Notes: generated by a model not told the origin, from the letters alone. A DNA stretch of 64,000 bases from an uncultured Gemmiger sp. (GCA_944382785.1 CALWNO010000003.1:1-64000), one strand, 5' to 3'; shown: positions 53,123 to 61,575, counted from the stretch's first letter. Translations and numbers: made by a program.

Positions 53123-54376
53123 ATGTTCTCTATTCGGAACCGTCAAAAGTTGATTGGTCTGTATTTTATAATCAGCTTCTTGGGTATCGTTACATTTTTT
53201 ATCTACGCCTTTTTTGCTGGCCCCAAGGCATTTGACTGGCTGGCAATGGAAAATACAGGTAACTTTCAGTTTTATGACTTTTTCAAACTAATGAAAATGT
53301 CCCTTTCCGGAAGTTCTTATTATACGGAGAATCAACTTGTCGACGGCTCTCAACCCCCTTTAGCCGTTTTATTCGTATATATCATATCTAAATTTTTCGT
53401 CAACGTTCCCGTTGAAAGTGTTGCAGAGTTAGAATCTCTTCCGTATATTCTAAATTTTTTCCTAACCTATAACATCTTTTTATTCGTTGGCCTTTTTATC
53501 TCTATTTCCTTATTCGGGAGAAAAAACACGCTGTTAGACTTTGCTTTGTTCTGCTCCTTGTTGTTTTCCGTACCTTTTTTTGCGGGTGCAACCGAGCATT
53601 CAAACATGGTGCTTCCCACATATCTTCTGATTTTGTTAGCATTTTATTTTCGGGAATCGCCATCAAAATGGAAACAAGAGCTGGCATTGCTCTGTATCGC
53701 TGTTGCTGCCGGACTGAAAATCTATCCAGCAATTATCGGAATTTTATACCTGAAAGAAAAAAAATTTTCTAAAGCCTTCCGATTGGTCATTTACGGTCTG
53801 CTTTGCTATATAATCCCGTTTGCCTTTCTGGGAGGTTTCGAAGGGGTCAAGGCTTGGCTCTTTAATATTTCTTCTTCCATGTCACTTGATCGCTATGGTC
53901 GTATCCAATATATTCGCGGGCTTGTATATACATTGCAGACTGCAATTTTAGGACGAGATGTTCATCTTATCACTATTATTTCGCCTTATCTATTTCTTGT
54001 ATTCATGGTATTTATGGTAATGAGAGCACGGGACTCTTATCATGAAATTTTTTACCTAATGGCCACTATGATGTTTTTCCCGACATATATGTACCGCTAC
54101 ATGTTGATTTTCCTGTCTGTTCCTTTTATTTTGCACATAAAAGAGACATGGGATAAACCGCTTACTCGTTCTCGTGTTTATATTTACTATATACTCTATG
54201 CGTTACTGTTTACTATTCCTACATGGTTTGGCCTTGTCACTGACTTCCAGTTGAATTTTGGCCTGTATACATTAACCTTTGTAGAACTATATATTTATGT
54301 AATTGCGTATCTAATTCTTTTGGTCACACTTGGTTTTGACATTTTGGAGACCATTTCCAAAAGAACGAATCGTTAA
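53123..54376 (+). CDS. membrane glycosyltransferase-like protein (GT87/DUF2029-like)
   Basis: The 417-residue protein has about ten helices and a first outer loop with an acidic QFYDFFKLMKMS region and DGSQPPLAVL. AAGLKIYPAIIGILYLKEKK in the middle is the conserved stretch of GT87 alpha-mannosyltransferase-like proteins. They work on polyprenyl donors at the outer membrane face. The gene is very AT-rich compared with its surroundings, a sign of recent transfer. SD AAGGGAA before the ATG. Polymerase (Wzy-like) activity cannot be excluded. Confidence 0.7.
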   Translation: MFSIRNRQKLIGLYFIISFLGIVTFFIYAFFAGPKAFDWLAMENTGNFQFYDFFKLMKMSLSGSSYYTENQLVDGSQPPLAVLFVYIISKFFVNVPVESVAELESLPYILNFFLTYNIFLFVGLFISISLFGRKNTLLDFALFCSLLFSVPFFAGATEHSNMVLPTYLLILLAFYFRESPSKWKQELALLCIAVAAGLKIYPAIIGILYLKEKKFSKAFRLVIYGLLCYIIPFAFLGGFEGVKAWLFNISSSMSLDRYGRIQYIRGLVYTLQTAILGRDVHLITIISPYLFLVFMVFMVMRARDSYHEIFYLMATMMFFPTYMYRYMLIFLSVPFILHIKETWDKPLTRSRVYIYYILYALLFTIPTWFGLVTDFQLNFGLYTLTFVELYIYVIAYLILLVTLGFDILETISKRTNR

Positions 54377-54418
54377 TTTCTATTCCGGTAACAGAATCTT
54401 TTGCTGGAGGTTTGCGGC

Positions 54419-55483
54419 ATGTCGAATTCTATCCCCCATCATCGCATAGAGTGGGTCGATTGCGCAAAGGGAATCGCAATGCTCTTTACCTTAATCGGAC
54501 ATACGGTGTATTATCCCCCTATTGGCGATCTATTACGGGGTGCCATCTATTCCTTTCACATGCCCCTATTTTTTATCCTTAGCGGGTATACAATGTCTTT
54601 CTCTGGTAATTTGCACGAATGGGCAAATAAGGTCAAAAAAAGCATTTTCAGACTCTTGCTTCCCACTCTTATTACTTTTATAGCTACTACGTACCTTAAT
54701 TATATTCTGCAGCATGGGCTATCTGATTTAACCTTTATTTATAGCCAGATTCCTCATATTTTTCTAGCCATCTTAGGCAGTAGCGCCGGATCATTTTCTA
54801 TCGGCTCTCTTACTTTTGATGGCGTCGGCATTGCTTGGTTTCTTATTACTTTATTTTTATCGAAGAATCTGTTTGATCTTCTTCATCTGCTTTTCGGCCG
54901 CAGGCGGGTATTTTTCTTACTCACTGTCACCATTCTTTCCTTTTCAGGAGTACTAATCAGTAAATTTTTATGGCCACCTCTTTCTTTAGATTTGTCCTTA
55001 TCTGTGTTATTATTTATTTGTTCTGGTTATCTTATCAGATCCGGTACACGGTCTTTCATCAATTTTTCCACTCGTGCCATGCTATTCTCCCTGATTCTTC
55101 TTGGCGGGTCTTGGTGTTGTCTTTTTCTTGCATTTTTCCGATTGGATTATTTAGAATTAGCTGTACGCAATTATCCTCTCTTTCCGCTTTGTTACTTGGT
55201 TGCTATTTTAGGGTCTTGTTCTGTTTTTGCTTTTTCAAAAATTTTTCTTGTTACGAATTTTCCCGGCAATTCCATCCTTAAATTTATTGGTTTTCATTCC
55301 ATGGCCCTGTTGATTATTCACCAGATTGATTTTTCTTTTATCCAGATTTTGTATCATCTGACAGACTCGACTCTTATTCGCTGCATTGTTCGCCTTATAG
55401 TCGATCTTTCCGCACTATATCTGGTCGTTTTCTTTCGCCATTTTGCAACCCACATTCCGAAAGACGCTAAACATGCACATTAA
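54419..55483 (+). CDS. acyltransferase family 3 protein (OafA/fucose-acetylase type)
   Basis: The 354-residue protein opens with HRIEWVDCAKGIAMLFTLIGHTVYY, the family pattern with the conserved His of the acyltransferase 3 core, and has about ten helices. SFHMPLFFILSGYTMSF follows as expected. It would transfer an acetyl or other acyl group to a sugar of the surface glycan. GGAGG before the ATG at 54419 decides the start. Like the gene before it, it is AT-rich with many TTT and ATT codons. It could add the cap recognised by the Wzt-like C-terminal domain. Confidence 0.88.
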   Translation: MSNSIPHHRIEWVDCAKGIAMLFTLIGHTVYYPPIGDLLRGAIYSFHMPLFFILSGYTMSFSGNLHEWANKVKKSIFRLLLPTLITFIATTYLNYILQHGLSDLTFIYSQIPHIFLAILGSSAGSFSIGSLTFDGVGIAWFLITLFLSKNLFDLLHLLFGRRRVFFLLTVTILSFSGVLISKFLWPPLSLDLSLSVLLFICSGYLIRSGTRSFINFSTRAMLFSLILLGGSWCCLFLAFFRLDYLELAVRNYPLFPLCYLVAILGSCSVFAFSKIFLVTNFPGNSILKFIGFHSMALLIIHQIDFSFIQILYHLTDSTLIRCIVRLIVDLSALYLVVFFRHFATHIPKDAKHAH

Positions 55484-55525
55484 TTGACCACCGTATTCTT
55501 CAGCCTTCCCATAAAGGATTTTGTT

Positions 55526-56464
55526 ATGAATAAAGTACTGATCACCGGAGCCGACGGTTTTATCGGCAGAAATCTGACTGCCCGAATGTTGGCCAAAGGT
55601 ATCGAAGTCCATGCCATTGTATATCCGGGACATAATATTTTTGAGGGGAACCATTCGCCGCTTCTTCATGTTTATCCTTTGGATCTTCACCACATCCTGA
55701 ATCATATCAAAGACTTTCCAAAGGACATCGACGTCATGTATCATTTTGCCTGGAGTGGTGTGAAACCGGAACTGCGAAATGATTTGGATGTGCAGATCGG
55801 CAATGTGAGCATGACGCTGGATTGCATGAAGCTGGCCATTGCCATCGGGATCAAAAAGATCGTATTTCCCGGCTCTACCAATGAATATCTGTATTACGGA
55901 AAACCATTGAATAAAGATGCCGTTCCCTCTCCCAACAACGCTTACGGGGCCGCCAAGATTGCCCTGCGCTATCTTTGCAGCGACTTTGCCAGCCGGAACA
56001 ATATTGAATTCGTGTATACGATCATCGCGGGAATTTACGCGGCGGACCGAAGAGATAACAACGTGATCTTTTACACGATCAACAAGCTTCTGCATAAAGA
56101 GAAACCCTCGCTGACCAGCCTGGAGCAGCTGTGGGACTATGTGTATATCGATGATGTGATAAACGCGTTGATTGCGGTTGGTCAAAAGGGGAAAGACGGG
56201 GCTGTATACGCCATCGGCCACGGTGACAACTGGCCGCTGCGCAACTACATTGAAATCATTCACAAAAAAATAGATCCCGGTTTGCCCCTTGGCATAGGCG
56301 AAATTCCCAACACAAGCGATAAGTTGCCCAGTTCCTGTGTTGATCTGCGGGACTTGAAACGTGATACCGGATTTGAACCACAAATCGATTTTGAAACAGG
56401 AATAACCTTTGTCATTGAAAAGCTCCGGGAAGATATGAAAATGGAGGGAAACTATGGCCACTAA
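55526..56464 (+). CDS. NAD-dependent epimerase/dehydratase (extended SDR)
   Basis: The 312-residue protein has LITGADGFIGRNL (5-17) and YGAAK as the Tyr-x3-Lys site after FPGSTNEYLYYGKPL. It ends IDPGLPLGIGEIPNTSDKLPSSCVDLRDLKRDTGF, related to the SDR of the left arm. Its likely substrate is a nucleotide sugar. AAAGGA before the ATG. It overlaps the UDP-galactopyranose mutase gene by eleven bases. It is a candidate 4-epimerase or 4-reductase, but the class cannot be told apart by eye. It lacks the shape of PseB. Confidence 0.8.
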   Translation: MNKVLITGADGFIGRNLTARMLAKGIEVHAIVYPGHNIFEGNHSPLLHVYPLDLHHILNHIKDFPKDIDVMYHFAWSGVKPELRNDLDVQIGNVSMTLDCMKLAIAIGIKKIVFPGSTNEYLYYGKPLNKDAVPSPNNAYGAAKIALRYLCSDFASRNNIEFVYTIIAGIYAADRRDNNVIFYTINKLLHKEKPSLTSLEQLWDYVYIDDVINALIAVGQKGKDGAVYAIGHGDNWPLRNYIEIIHKKIDPGLPLGIGEIPNTSDKLPSSCVDLRDLKRDTGFEPQIDFETGITFVIEKLREDMKMEGNYGH

Positions 56465-57599
56465 TACGGATATCTACATTGTAGGCAGCGGCATCGTAGG
56501 CTGTACCATTGCTCATGAATTGGCTGAAAAAGGAAGAAACGTCCGTATCTGGGAGCGCCGGAATCATCTGGGCGGCAATCTGTATGACTATACGGATGAA
56601 TACGGCATTCATGTGCACCTGTACGGCCCACACATCTTCCATACCGTAGAGAAAGAGCTTTTCGACTATGTTTCCCGTTTTTGTGAGCTCAAAGAGTACA
56701 ATCTTGTCTGCGGTTCCGTTATAGACGGCAAGTGTGTTCCCACTTCTTTTGATTTTTCCTCCGTAGACACCTTCTTTCCGGAGGAAGCGGAAACGATCAA
56801 GCAGCATATCAAACTTGTCTTTGGGGACCGTCCCAGTGCCACGGTTCTGGAAATGCTGGATTGTGACGATCCATATGTACGGAAATTTGCCAATTTTCTG
56901 TACGAGAAGGACTACAAGCCCTACACGGCAAAACAATGGGGAATTTCTCCGGACAAAGTGGACCGGCAGATTTTCAAGCGTGTGCCCATCCTGTTTTCCT
57001 ATGGAAGCAAATATTTCAGTGATCCTTACCAGGCCATGCCGATTCATGGATACATGGAGCTGATCAACAACCTTTTATCCAGTGACCGGATCCAGACCGA
57101 AACCGGCGTAGATGCGCTCAAACACTTTTCTGTTGAGGGAGATCGCATTTTTCTGGATGGGGTTCCCTTTGAAGGGACCCTAATCTATACCGGTCCGATG
57201 GATGAACTGTTTAATTGCTGCTACGGAAAGCTGCCTTACCGCTCTCTGCGCTTTGAATGGAAGCATGAAGATATTGACAGCCTGCAGGATATGCCGGTTG
57301 TTGCATATCCCCAGGCGGAAGGGTTCACCCGGATTACAGAATATAAAAAGCTGCCATGTCAGAACGTTTCCGGGACCACTTACGCTGTGGAGTATCCGCT
57401 TCCTTATCAAAAAGGTGCGGACCAGGAACCCTATTATCCCGTTCTGACGGAAGAGAGCGCTGCTCTGTTTGAGCGTTATTCAGCTCTGGCTCAAAAAATC
57501 CCCGGGCTTGTTTGCTGTGGCCGACTTGCTGATTTCAAATATTATAATATCGACTCCGCGCTCCGGCGCGCTCTTGATGTTGCAGATTCTTTACTGTGA
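56454..57599 (+). CDS. glf: UDP-galactopyranose mutase
   Basis: The 381-residue flavoprotein has IYIVGSGIVGCTIAHELAEKG (FAD site, 8-28), RRNHLGGNLYDY, YGPHIFHT and PIHGYMELI, with EYKKLPCQ and FKYYNID near the end. This matches Glf along its whole length. It turns UDP-galactopyranose into UDP-galactofuranose, so the glycan should contain galactofuranose. GGAGG lies before the ATG inside the preceding gene. Its stop is nine bases before the next GT2 gene. Confidence 0.94.
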   Translation: MATNTDIYIVGSGIVGCTIAHELAEKGRNVRIWERRNHLGGNLYDYTDEYGIHVHLYGPHIFHTVEKELFDYVSRFCELKEYNLVCGSVIDGKCVPTSFDFSSVDTFFPEEAETIKQHIKLVFGDRPSATVLEMLDCDDPYVRKFANFLYEKDYKPYTAKQWGISPDKVDRQIFKRVPILFSYGSKYFSDPYQAMPIHGYMELINNLLSSDRIQTETGVDALKHFSVEGDRIFLDGVPFEGTLIYTGPMDELFNCCYGKLPYRSLRFEWKHEDIDSLQDMPVVAYPQAEGFTRITEYKKLPCQNVSGTTYAVEYPLPYQKGADQEPYYPVLTEESAALFERYSALAQKIPGLVCCGRLADFKYYNIDSALRRALDVADSLL

Positions 57600-57608
57600 G
57601 GTAGCGTC

Positions 57609-58337
57609 ATGTCGGAAGTATTATATATCGTAATGCCTACATACAACGAAGAGGCCAACATTGAAGCCGTCGTTCGTGAATGGTATCCCATTTTACAAAA
57701 TGCCGACGCCAGCTCCCGCCTTGTTATTGCGGACGGTGGCTCCAAGGACCACACGCTGGAAATCCTGTATCACCTGCAGGAACAGTTTCCGCAGCTGGAG
57801 GTTCTTTCCAAGCCCGGAACCGATCACGGTACAAAGGTCATCTTGCTATATAAATATGCCATCGAACACGGTGCCGATTGGATATTCCAGACCGATTCTG
57901 ACGGTCAGACGCTCCCCGCAGAGTTTGCAGCTTTCTGGGAACTGCGGAATCAGTATGATATCATCATGGGCAACCGGAAAAAGCGCGGGGATGGGTATGG
58001 CCGAAAAATCGTTGAGAATGTGCTCAGATGCTATCTGAAGATTTTCTTCGGCGTGATGGTGCCCGATGCCAATGCCCCGTTCCGCCTGATGAGAAGTTCC
58101 ATCGTCAACAAGTACATCAACCTTATGCCCTCTGATTTCAACCTTCCCAATGCCATCCTGGCTGCTTGTTTTTCCCGCTACAAGGAAAAGGTAACCTACC
58201 GCACCATTACATTTCAGCCCCGGCAGGGTGGGAAGAATTACATGAACCTCAAGCGGATCTTCGCCATTGGTTTACAGTCGATTCAGAATTTTGCCGCAAT
58301 CGGAAAGAATCTGAAGAAATTCGAACAGAACCTGTAA
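57609..58337 (+). CDS. GT2 family glycosyltransferase, dolichyl-phosphate-mannose-synthase type
   Basis: The 242-residue protein has LYIVMPTYNEEANIEAVVREW, IADGGSKDHT and the metal motif QTDSDGQ, then DANAPFRLMRSS, the pattern of DPM1-type enzymes without C-terminal membrane helices. It probably makes a polyprenyl-phosphate sugar, which the GT-C proteins of the locus need as donor. GAGGTAG lies upstream. It is the last gene of the right arm, followed by the terminator at 58357-58402. Confidence 0.87.
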   Translation: MSEVLYIVMPTYNEEANIEAVVREWYPILQNADASSRLVIADGGSKDHTLEILYHLQEQFPQLEVLSKPGTDHGTKVILLYKYAIEHGADWIFQTDSDGQTLPAEFAAFWELRNQYDIIMGNRKKRGDGYGRKIVENVLRCYLKIFFGVMVPDANAPFRLMRSSIVNKYINLMPSDFNLPNAILAACFSRYKEKVTYRTITFQPRQGGKNYMNLKRIFAIGLQSIQNFAAIGKNLKKFEQNL

Positions 58338-58356
58338 TCCGCCTTTGCATGGGATA

Positions 58357-58402
58357 AGAAAAAATCCCGCAGCCTGTTTTCTCCACAGGCTGCGGGATTT
58401 TT
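58357..58402. terminator. bidirectional terminator ending the glycan locus
   Basis: An 18-bp perfect stem (58360-58377 with 58385-58402) is flanked by A and T runs. It serves the GT2 gene and the convergent acyl-carrier-like gene. Confidence 0.92.
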
Positions 58403-58406
58403 CGTT

Positions 58407-58661
58407 TTACTCTGCTTCTTCTTCCAGCTCCCTGGCCAGCTTCCACAGCTCTTCCAGGGTTTCCACCTCTGCCAGGCGGTCCTCGTCCACTTCCACGCCG
58501 ATGGCTTCACCCAGCTGCCAGGCCAGTTCGATCAAGTCCTCGTGGTCGGCGCCCAGGTCTGCCAGGGTGGTGGCGGAGGACAGTTCGCTCTCATCGCAGC
58601 TGAACTGTTCCGCCAGGATCTCCTTCAGTTCCTGCTTGGTCATCTTTGCAGTATCCCCCAT
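58407..58661 (-). CDS. acyl-carrier-protein-like protein lacking the carrier serine
   Basis: The 84-residue acidic protein has the four-helix carrier pattern KEILAEQF, TTLADLGADHEDLIELAWQLGEAIGVEV, TLEELWKLARELEE. In a functional ACP the motif is LGADSLD with the phosphopantetheine Ser; here His40 takes that place (GADHED). It therefore cannot carry a 4'-phosphopantetheine arm in the usual way and may bind a partner instead. Start at 58661 is weakly supported; an ATG six codons later (58643) is also possible. It has its own promoter at 58698-58727. Confidence 0.75.
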   Translation of the reverse strand: MGDTAKMTKQELKEILAEQFSCDESELSSATTLADLGADHEDLIELAWQLGEAIGVEVDEDRLAEVETLEELWKLARELEEEAE

Positions 58662-58697
58662 TCTTTCGGCCGCAGCCGTTTACATTCCTTTGGCCTT

Positions 58698-58727
58698 ATG
58701 ATACCCAATCTACCCCGGCACCGTCAA
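58698..58727 (-). promoter_or_regulatory. promoter of the acyl-carrier-like gene
   Basis: On the minus strand TTGACG (58722-58727), 18 bases and TATCAT (58698-58703) lie about 37 bases before the start. Confidence 0.6.
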
Positions 58728-58753
58728 GAGGGTAACCCCGCCTCTTCCATGAG

Positions 58754-58798
58754 AAATCCCACCCGGATTCTTGTGCAACCCTTACAAGGGTGGGATTT
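58754..58798. other. long inverted repeat at the border of the phage module
   Basis: AAATCCCACCC (58754-58764) pairs with GGGTGGGATTT (58788-58798), with a 23-base loop. A second inverted repeat, GCGGTGCG (58824-58831) with CGCACCGC (58847-58854), follows just before the end of the holin-like gene. Either could be the terminator of the minus-strand phage genes or a border structure; neither has a long T run. Confidence 0.4.
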
Positions 58799-58860
58799 TG
58801 CCTTTTCCGCCCTCGGCCAAGAAGCGGTGCGCTCCCCCTTGGGTTCCGCACCGCCGTATA

Positions 58861-59049
58861 TTACCCCTGATTCTGCCGCCCGGACTGGGTGCCGAAGTAA
58901 AAGGCCACCACCATGGTCACGATGGTCATTACCGTGTCCGGCTGCAGCCGCCCCCCCAAAGCCAGGGCCGCAAACACCCCGATGACCACCAGGGTCACAA
59001 TGGTTTTGACCTTGACGAGCGCAGCCAGGTTCTTCCAGAATTCTTCCAT
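58861..59049 (-). CDS. small membrane protein, holin-like
   Basis: The 62-residue protein has two hydrophobic stretches (VKTIVTLVVIGVFAALALGG and VMTIVTMVVAFYFGT) around a short polar turn and ends in a basic, polar tail. Size, topology and position right after an endolysin and a second membrane protein fit a phage holin or accessory lysis protein. GGAGGG lies close before the ATG. It is the last gene of the phage module. No sequence-level family name is claimed. Confidence 0.7.
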   Translation of the reverse strand: MEEFWKNLAALVKVKTIVTLVVIGVFAALALGGRLQPDTVMTIVTMVVAFYFGTQSGRQNQG

Positions 59050-59062
59050 CCTCGCCCCTCCT

Positions 59063-59377
59063 TCACTCCCTGCCGGAATGCACCGGCAGGCTTTCGCACT
59101 TTTTCATGATGTGGGTCACGGCAGGGTCCCCGTCCCCCAGGGCCATATAGGGATCATAGCAGCTGCGCAACGTTTCCATCCCGTAGGGCGGCACCGCCTC
59201 CTCCTGAATGTAATGCAGCCCCAGGTCAATGACCTTGGCCCGCAGCAGGCCTTTGACCCCCTCCCGCAGGGCCTTTTCCTCCTTGCGGCTGTGAGTCAGC
59301 CGGGCAGCGCCCCAGCCGCCCAGGGCGGTCAGCAACGGCAACAGCGCTGCCAACAGGCCCGAAACAACTTCCAACAC
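59063..59377 (-). CDS. small membrane-anchored lysis-module protein
   Basis: The 104-residue protein begins with one hydrophobic helix (EVVSGLLAALLPLLTALGGWGAARL). A charged cytoplasmic or surface region follows (SRKEEKALREGVKGLLRAKVIDL) with a conserved-looking tyrosine-rich end (YIQEEAVPPYG, MKKCESLPVH). The plan is like phage holins of the one-helix type or the spanin-like proteins near endolysins. GGAGG lies upstream of its ATG. It sits between the endolysin and the 62-residue membrane protein genes. Confidence 0.68.
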   Translation of the reverse strand: MLEVVSGLLAALLPLLTALGGWGAARLTHSRKEEKALREGVKGLLRAKVIDLGLHYIQEEAVPPYGMETLRSCYDPYMALGDGDPAVTHIMKKCESLPVHSGRE

Positions 59378-59392
59378 GCGCGTCCTCCCTTC

Positions 59393-60049
59393 TCACTCCG
59401 CCCAGGCGGAATGGTACAGCCCCAGGGTATCCAGCTTCCGTGCCTTGCACACCGCCAGGATGGCATCCGCATCCCCCTGGGTGACGGGACCGATGGTAAT
59501 GGTCTGCAGCCGCTCCGCCGGGCTGCCTTGCGCCGCAGCCTGCGCCGGACGCTGCACAGCGTACTCCCCGGGCTGGTAGGTGTATACCCCGGTGTTGGCG
59601 GTGGTAAAATCACCGTCCAGCCAGACCAGAGGATTGCGGCGGGTACCGCCCAGAATCACCTCAAAGTGCAGATGGGCGCCGCTCACATTGCCGGTATCCC
59701 CGGTATAGCCGATGAGCTGGCCTTCCTGTATAGTCTGCCCCTTTTGCACACAAATCCGGGAAAGATGGGCATACCGGGTCTGCAGGGTGACCCCCGCATA
59801 ATCGGCATGGCGGATACGGATCATGGTACCGTAGCTCTGCATCCCGGTTTTGGTGTGTCCGTCCCAGGTCTGGGTCTCCTGCACGGTGCCGTCCTCCGCC
59901 GCATACACCGGCTTGATAATGCTTCCGTCCTGGTTGGTGCGCAGGTCGATGGCTTCATGACGGCTGCCGTCGCTGTAAAAGTAGCCGGCGGTCAGCACAT
60001 GCAGCGCCAGGGGCCAGGCCAGCAAGACATCCCCGTTACTCAGCCGCAT
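59393..60049 (-). CDS. phage endolysin, M23 (LytM-type) peptidase
   Basis: The 218-residue protein carries the zinc peptidase motifs His31-x3-Asp35 (SRHEAIDLR) and His126-x-His128 (GAHLHFEV), with His95 (TRYAHLSR) between. It would cut peptide cross-bridges of the wall. After about residue 175 a short extra domain (TITIGPVTQGDADAILAVCKARK) may be a SPOR-like wall-binding part. It has no signal peptide, fitting release by a holin. GGGAGGTG before the ATG at 60049 decides the start; a GTG three codons earlier is inside the ribosome site. It overlaps XkdX by fourteen bases. Confidence 0.88.
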   Translation of the reverse strand: MRLSNGDVLLAWPLALHVLTAGYFYSDGSRHEAIDLRTNQDGSIIKPVYAAEDGTVQETQTWDGHTKTGMQSYGTMIRIRHADYAGVTLQTRYAHLSRICVQKGQTIQEGQLIGYTGDTGNVSGAHLHFEVILGGTRRNPLVWLDGDFTTANTGVYTYQPGEYAVQRPAQAAAQGSPAERLQTITIGPVTQGDADAILAVCKARKLDTLGLYHSAWAE

Positions 60050-60173
60050 GGTATACACCTCCCGTAATTTCCCGGTATTCCGCTTCGGTCAGCAGCCCCT
60101 TTTCCACGGCCTGACGTACCTGGAGATCCTTCCAAAGGCCCTGTCTGTACCACTTTTTGATTTTTTCGTACAT
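60036..60173 (-). CDS. xkdX: XkdX family phage protein (45 residues)
   Basis: Reading the minus strand from 60173 gives a 45-residue protein that starts MYEKIKKWYRQGLWKD and goes on VRQAVEKGLLTEAEYREITG. The aromatic, Lys-rich start and the G-x-I/L-T-x-x-E-Y-x-x-I-T-G end are the XkdX pattern of PBSX-like and Siphoviridae tail loci. GGAGGG lies upstream in the end of the preceding gene. It overlaps the endolysin gene by fourteen bases. XkdX proteins are usual markers between tail fibre and lysis genes; their role is unknown. Confidence 0.85.
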   Translation of the reverse strand: MYEKIKKWYRQGLWKDLQVRQAVEKGLLTEAEYREITGGVYHAAE

Positions 60174-60174
60174 A

Positions 60175-60489
60175 TCATCCCTCCAGCAGTGTATCGGTCA
60201 TCATGGCGGTATAAATGACCTGGGCTTCGATCTGGTCCAAAGTGGAAGGCTGATTCATGGCAGCCAGTTCTTCCTCCGTATATCGGTGATACCACTGGCA
60301 GGGCTCGGTGATATCCTGCGCCGGAATAAACCGACGCAAGCCTTCCGGACGTTCTACGGTCACAGTGCCGGGCATTACCTCGGTTTCCGATTCGGTCCGC
60401 CCCGTCACAATTACACCATCGTACACATACCCGGCAGACAAGTCTGGCTTTGTCATCTCTGCCCGGGTAGACTCCTCATAAATTTTCAC
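60175..60489 (-). CDS. small phage tail-region protein
   Basis: The 104-residue soluble protein has no hydrophobic segment and no clear family for me. It contains YVYDGVIVTGRTESETEVMPGTV and ends QIEAQVIYTAMMTDTLLEG, a form seen in short proteins placed before xkdX in Clostridia phages. Start is GTG at 60489 with GGGAGGAG upstream. Its stop overlaps the ribosome site of xkdX. Probably a tail accessory protein. Confidence 0.7.
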   Translation of the reverse strand: MKIYEESTRAEMTKPDLSAGYVYDGVIVTGRTESETEVMPGTVTVERPEGLRRFIPAQDITEPCQWYHRYTEEELAAMNQPSTLDQIEAQVIYTAMMTDTLLEG

Positions 60490-60501
60490 GATACTCCTCC
60501 C

Positions 60502-61575
60502 TCAGGTCCTGACGCCATACACACTAAGGGTGCATTTGCTCACAATATCGGACCCGGCATAATTGTCAAAATCTGTAAGCGTTGCGCTCTGTTTGTCAGA
60601 TGATATAGATACATAGCCGCCAGAATTAGCTTGACCGCCCATGTATACAATGAGAGGTGTATCTCCTTGTAAAATGGATTGTGCCGTCCGGAATGCCTCC
60701 CACGTCCAAGTGTTCCCGGTGCCGGGCGACGACACTTCAAAAATATAGCCGGTATATTTTCCGTTCGAAAAATCAAAAGGAATACTTTGCGACCCGGTTC
60801 CTCTTCCTACAAGATCAACCTTTCCGCCGGCCCCCACCGGGTCCAGCGTGGCCGTGGTACCGGAATCATCCCCCTGTTTGACCAGGAAATACAATTCCAC
60901 GTCCACTTCCGGCACGTTGTCAAGCACCGCTGTGATGGTTCCGTCGCCCAGCGTTTTGGCTGCCCCCGCAATGTCTTTGGCCGGTCCACTCATAGCCTCT
61001 TTGGTTTCCGCCGGCAAGGTGCTGTCTATACCCACGCAGGCAAGCAAGGTACTATCTCCCGTGACCGCCGGGCCGTCATCCACCGGGGTGAGCTCCACTG
61101 TCTGGGTGTAGGGGCCTTCTCCAGTCCATCCGTCCAACAGGAAAGTAGCCTTGTACAAAAAGGGAATGATGGCCTCGGTCTGTTCGGCGGTGTAATAGGG
61201 GGACAGGTCCACCTGGGCGCCGGAATCCACCCACGCGGCTTTTTCCCCATCCCAGATCCAGAGGGTATCGGTAGACCCCAGAATGGCCCACTGTCCGTTT
61301 TGTCCCACCGGATACATTCCCTGCAGGTCCGCCGGGTCCGCAAACCAGCCCAGACAGCCGTTGGCAATGGTCTGGGCCTGCTCACACCAGTATTTTGCGT
61401 TATGGAGGCTCTCTTCCTCCCGCAGACCGGTGCTTCCCTCCGCCCAACTCCGGGCCAGTATGGCACTTTGTTCCGCCTGCTTCACCGCCTCATCCACCTG
61501 GGGCAGCTTTTGCAGGGCCGCATCCAGCTCCGGACCGGTGAGGGTACTGTCGTAATAGGTTTGGGTATCCGCCAT
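60502..61575 (-). CDS. phage tail fibre-like protein
   Basis: The 357-residue protein has an N-terminal helical part (LDAALQKLPQVDEAVKQAEQSAILARSWAEGSTG), a linker (WFADPADLQGMYPVGQNGQWAILGSTDTLWIWDG) and a beta-rich, Gly/Thr/Ser-rich C-terminal half. The helical start with ARSWAEGSTG and the WIWDGEKAAWVDSG segment are common to phage tail or baseplate fibre proteins. GGAAAGGAGG lies before the ATG. The C-terminal half may bind the host surface glycan. Confidence 0.75.
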   Translation of the reverse strand: MADTQTYYDSTLTGPELDAALQKLPQVDEAVKQAEQSAILARSWAEGSTGLREEESLHNAKYWCEQAQTIANGCLGWFADPADLQGMYPVGQNGQWAILGSTDTLWIWDGEKAAWVDSGAQVDLSPYYTAEQTEAIIPFLYKATFLLDGWTGEGPYTQTVELTPVDDGPAVTGDSTLLACVGIDSTLPAETKEAMSGPAKDIAGAAKTLGDGTITAVLDNVPEVDVELYFLVKQGDDSGTTATLDPVGAGGKVDLVGRGTGSQSIPFDFSNGKYTGYIFEVSSPGTGNTWTWEAFRTAQSILQGDTPLIVYMGGQANSGGYVSISSDKQSATLTDFDNYAGSDIVSKCTLSVYGVRT

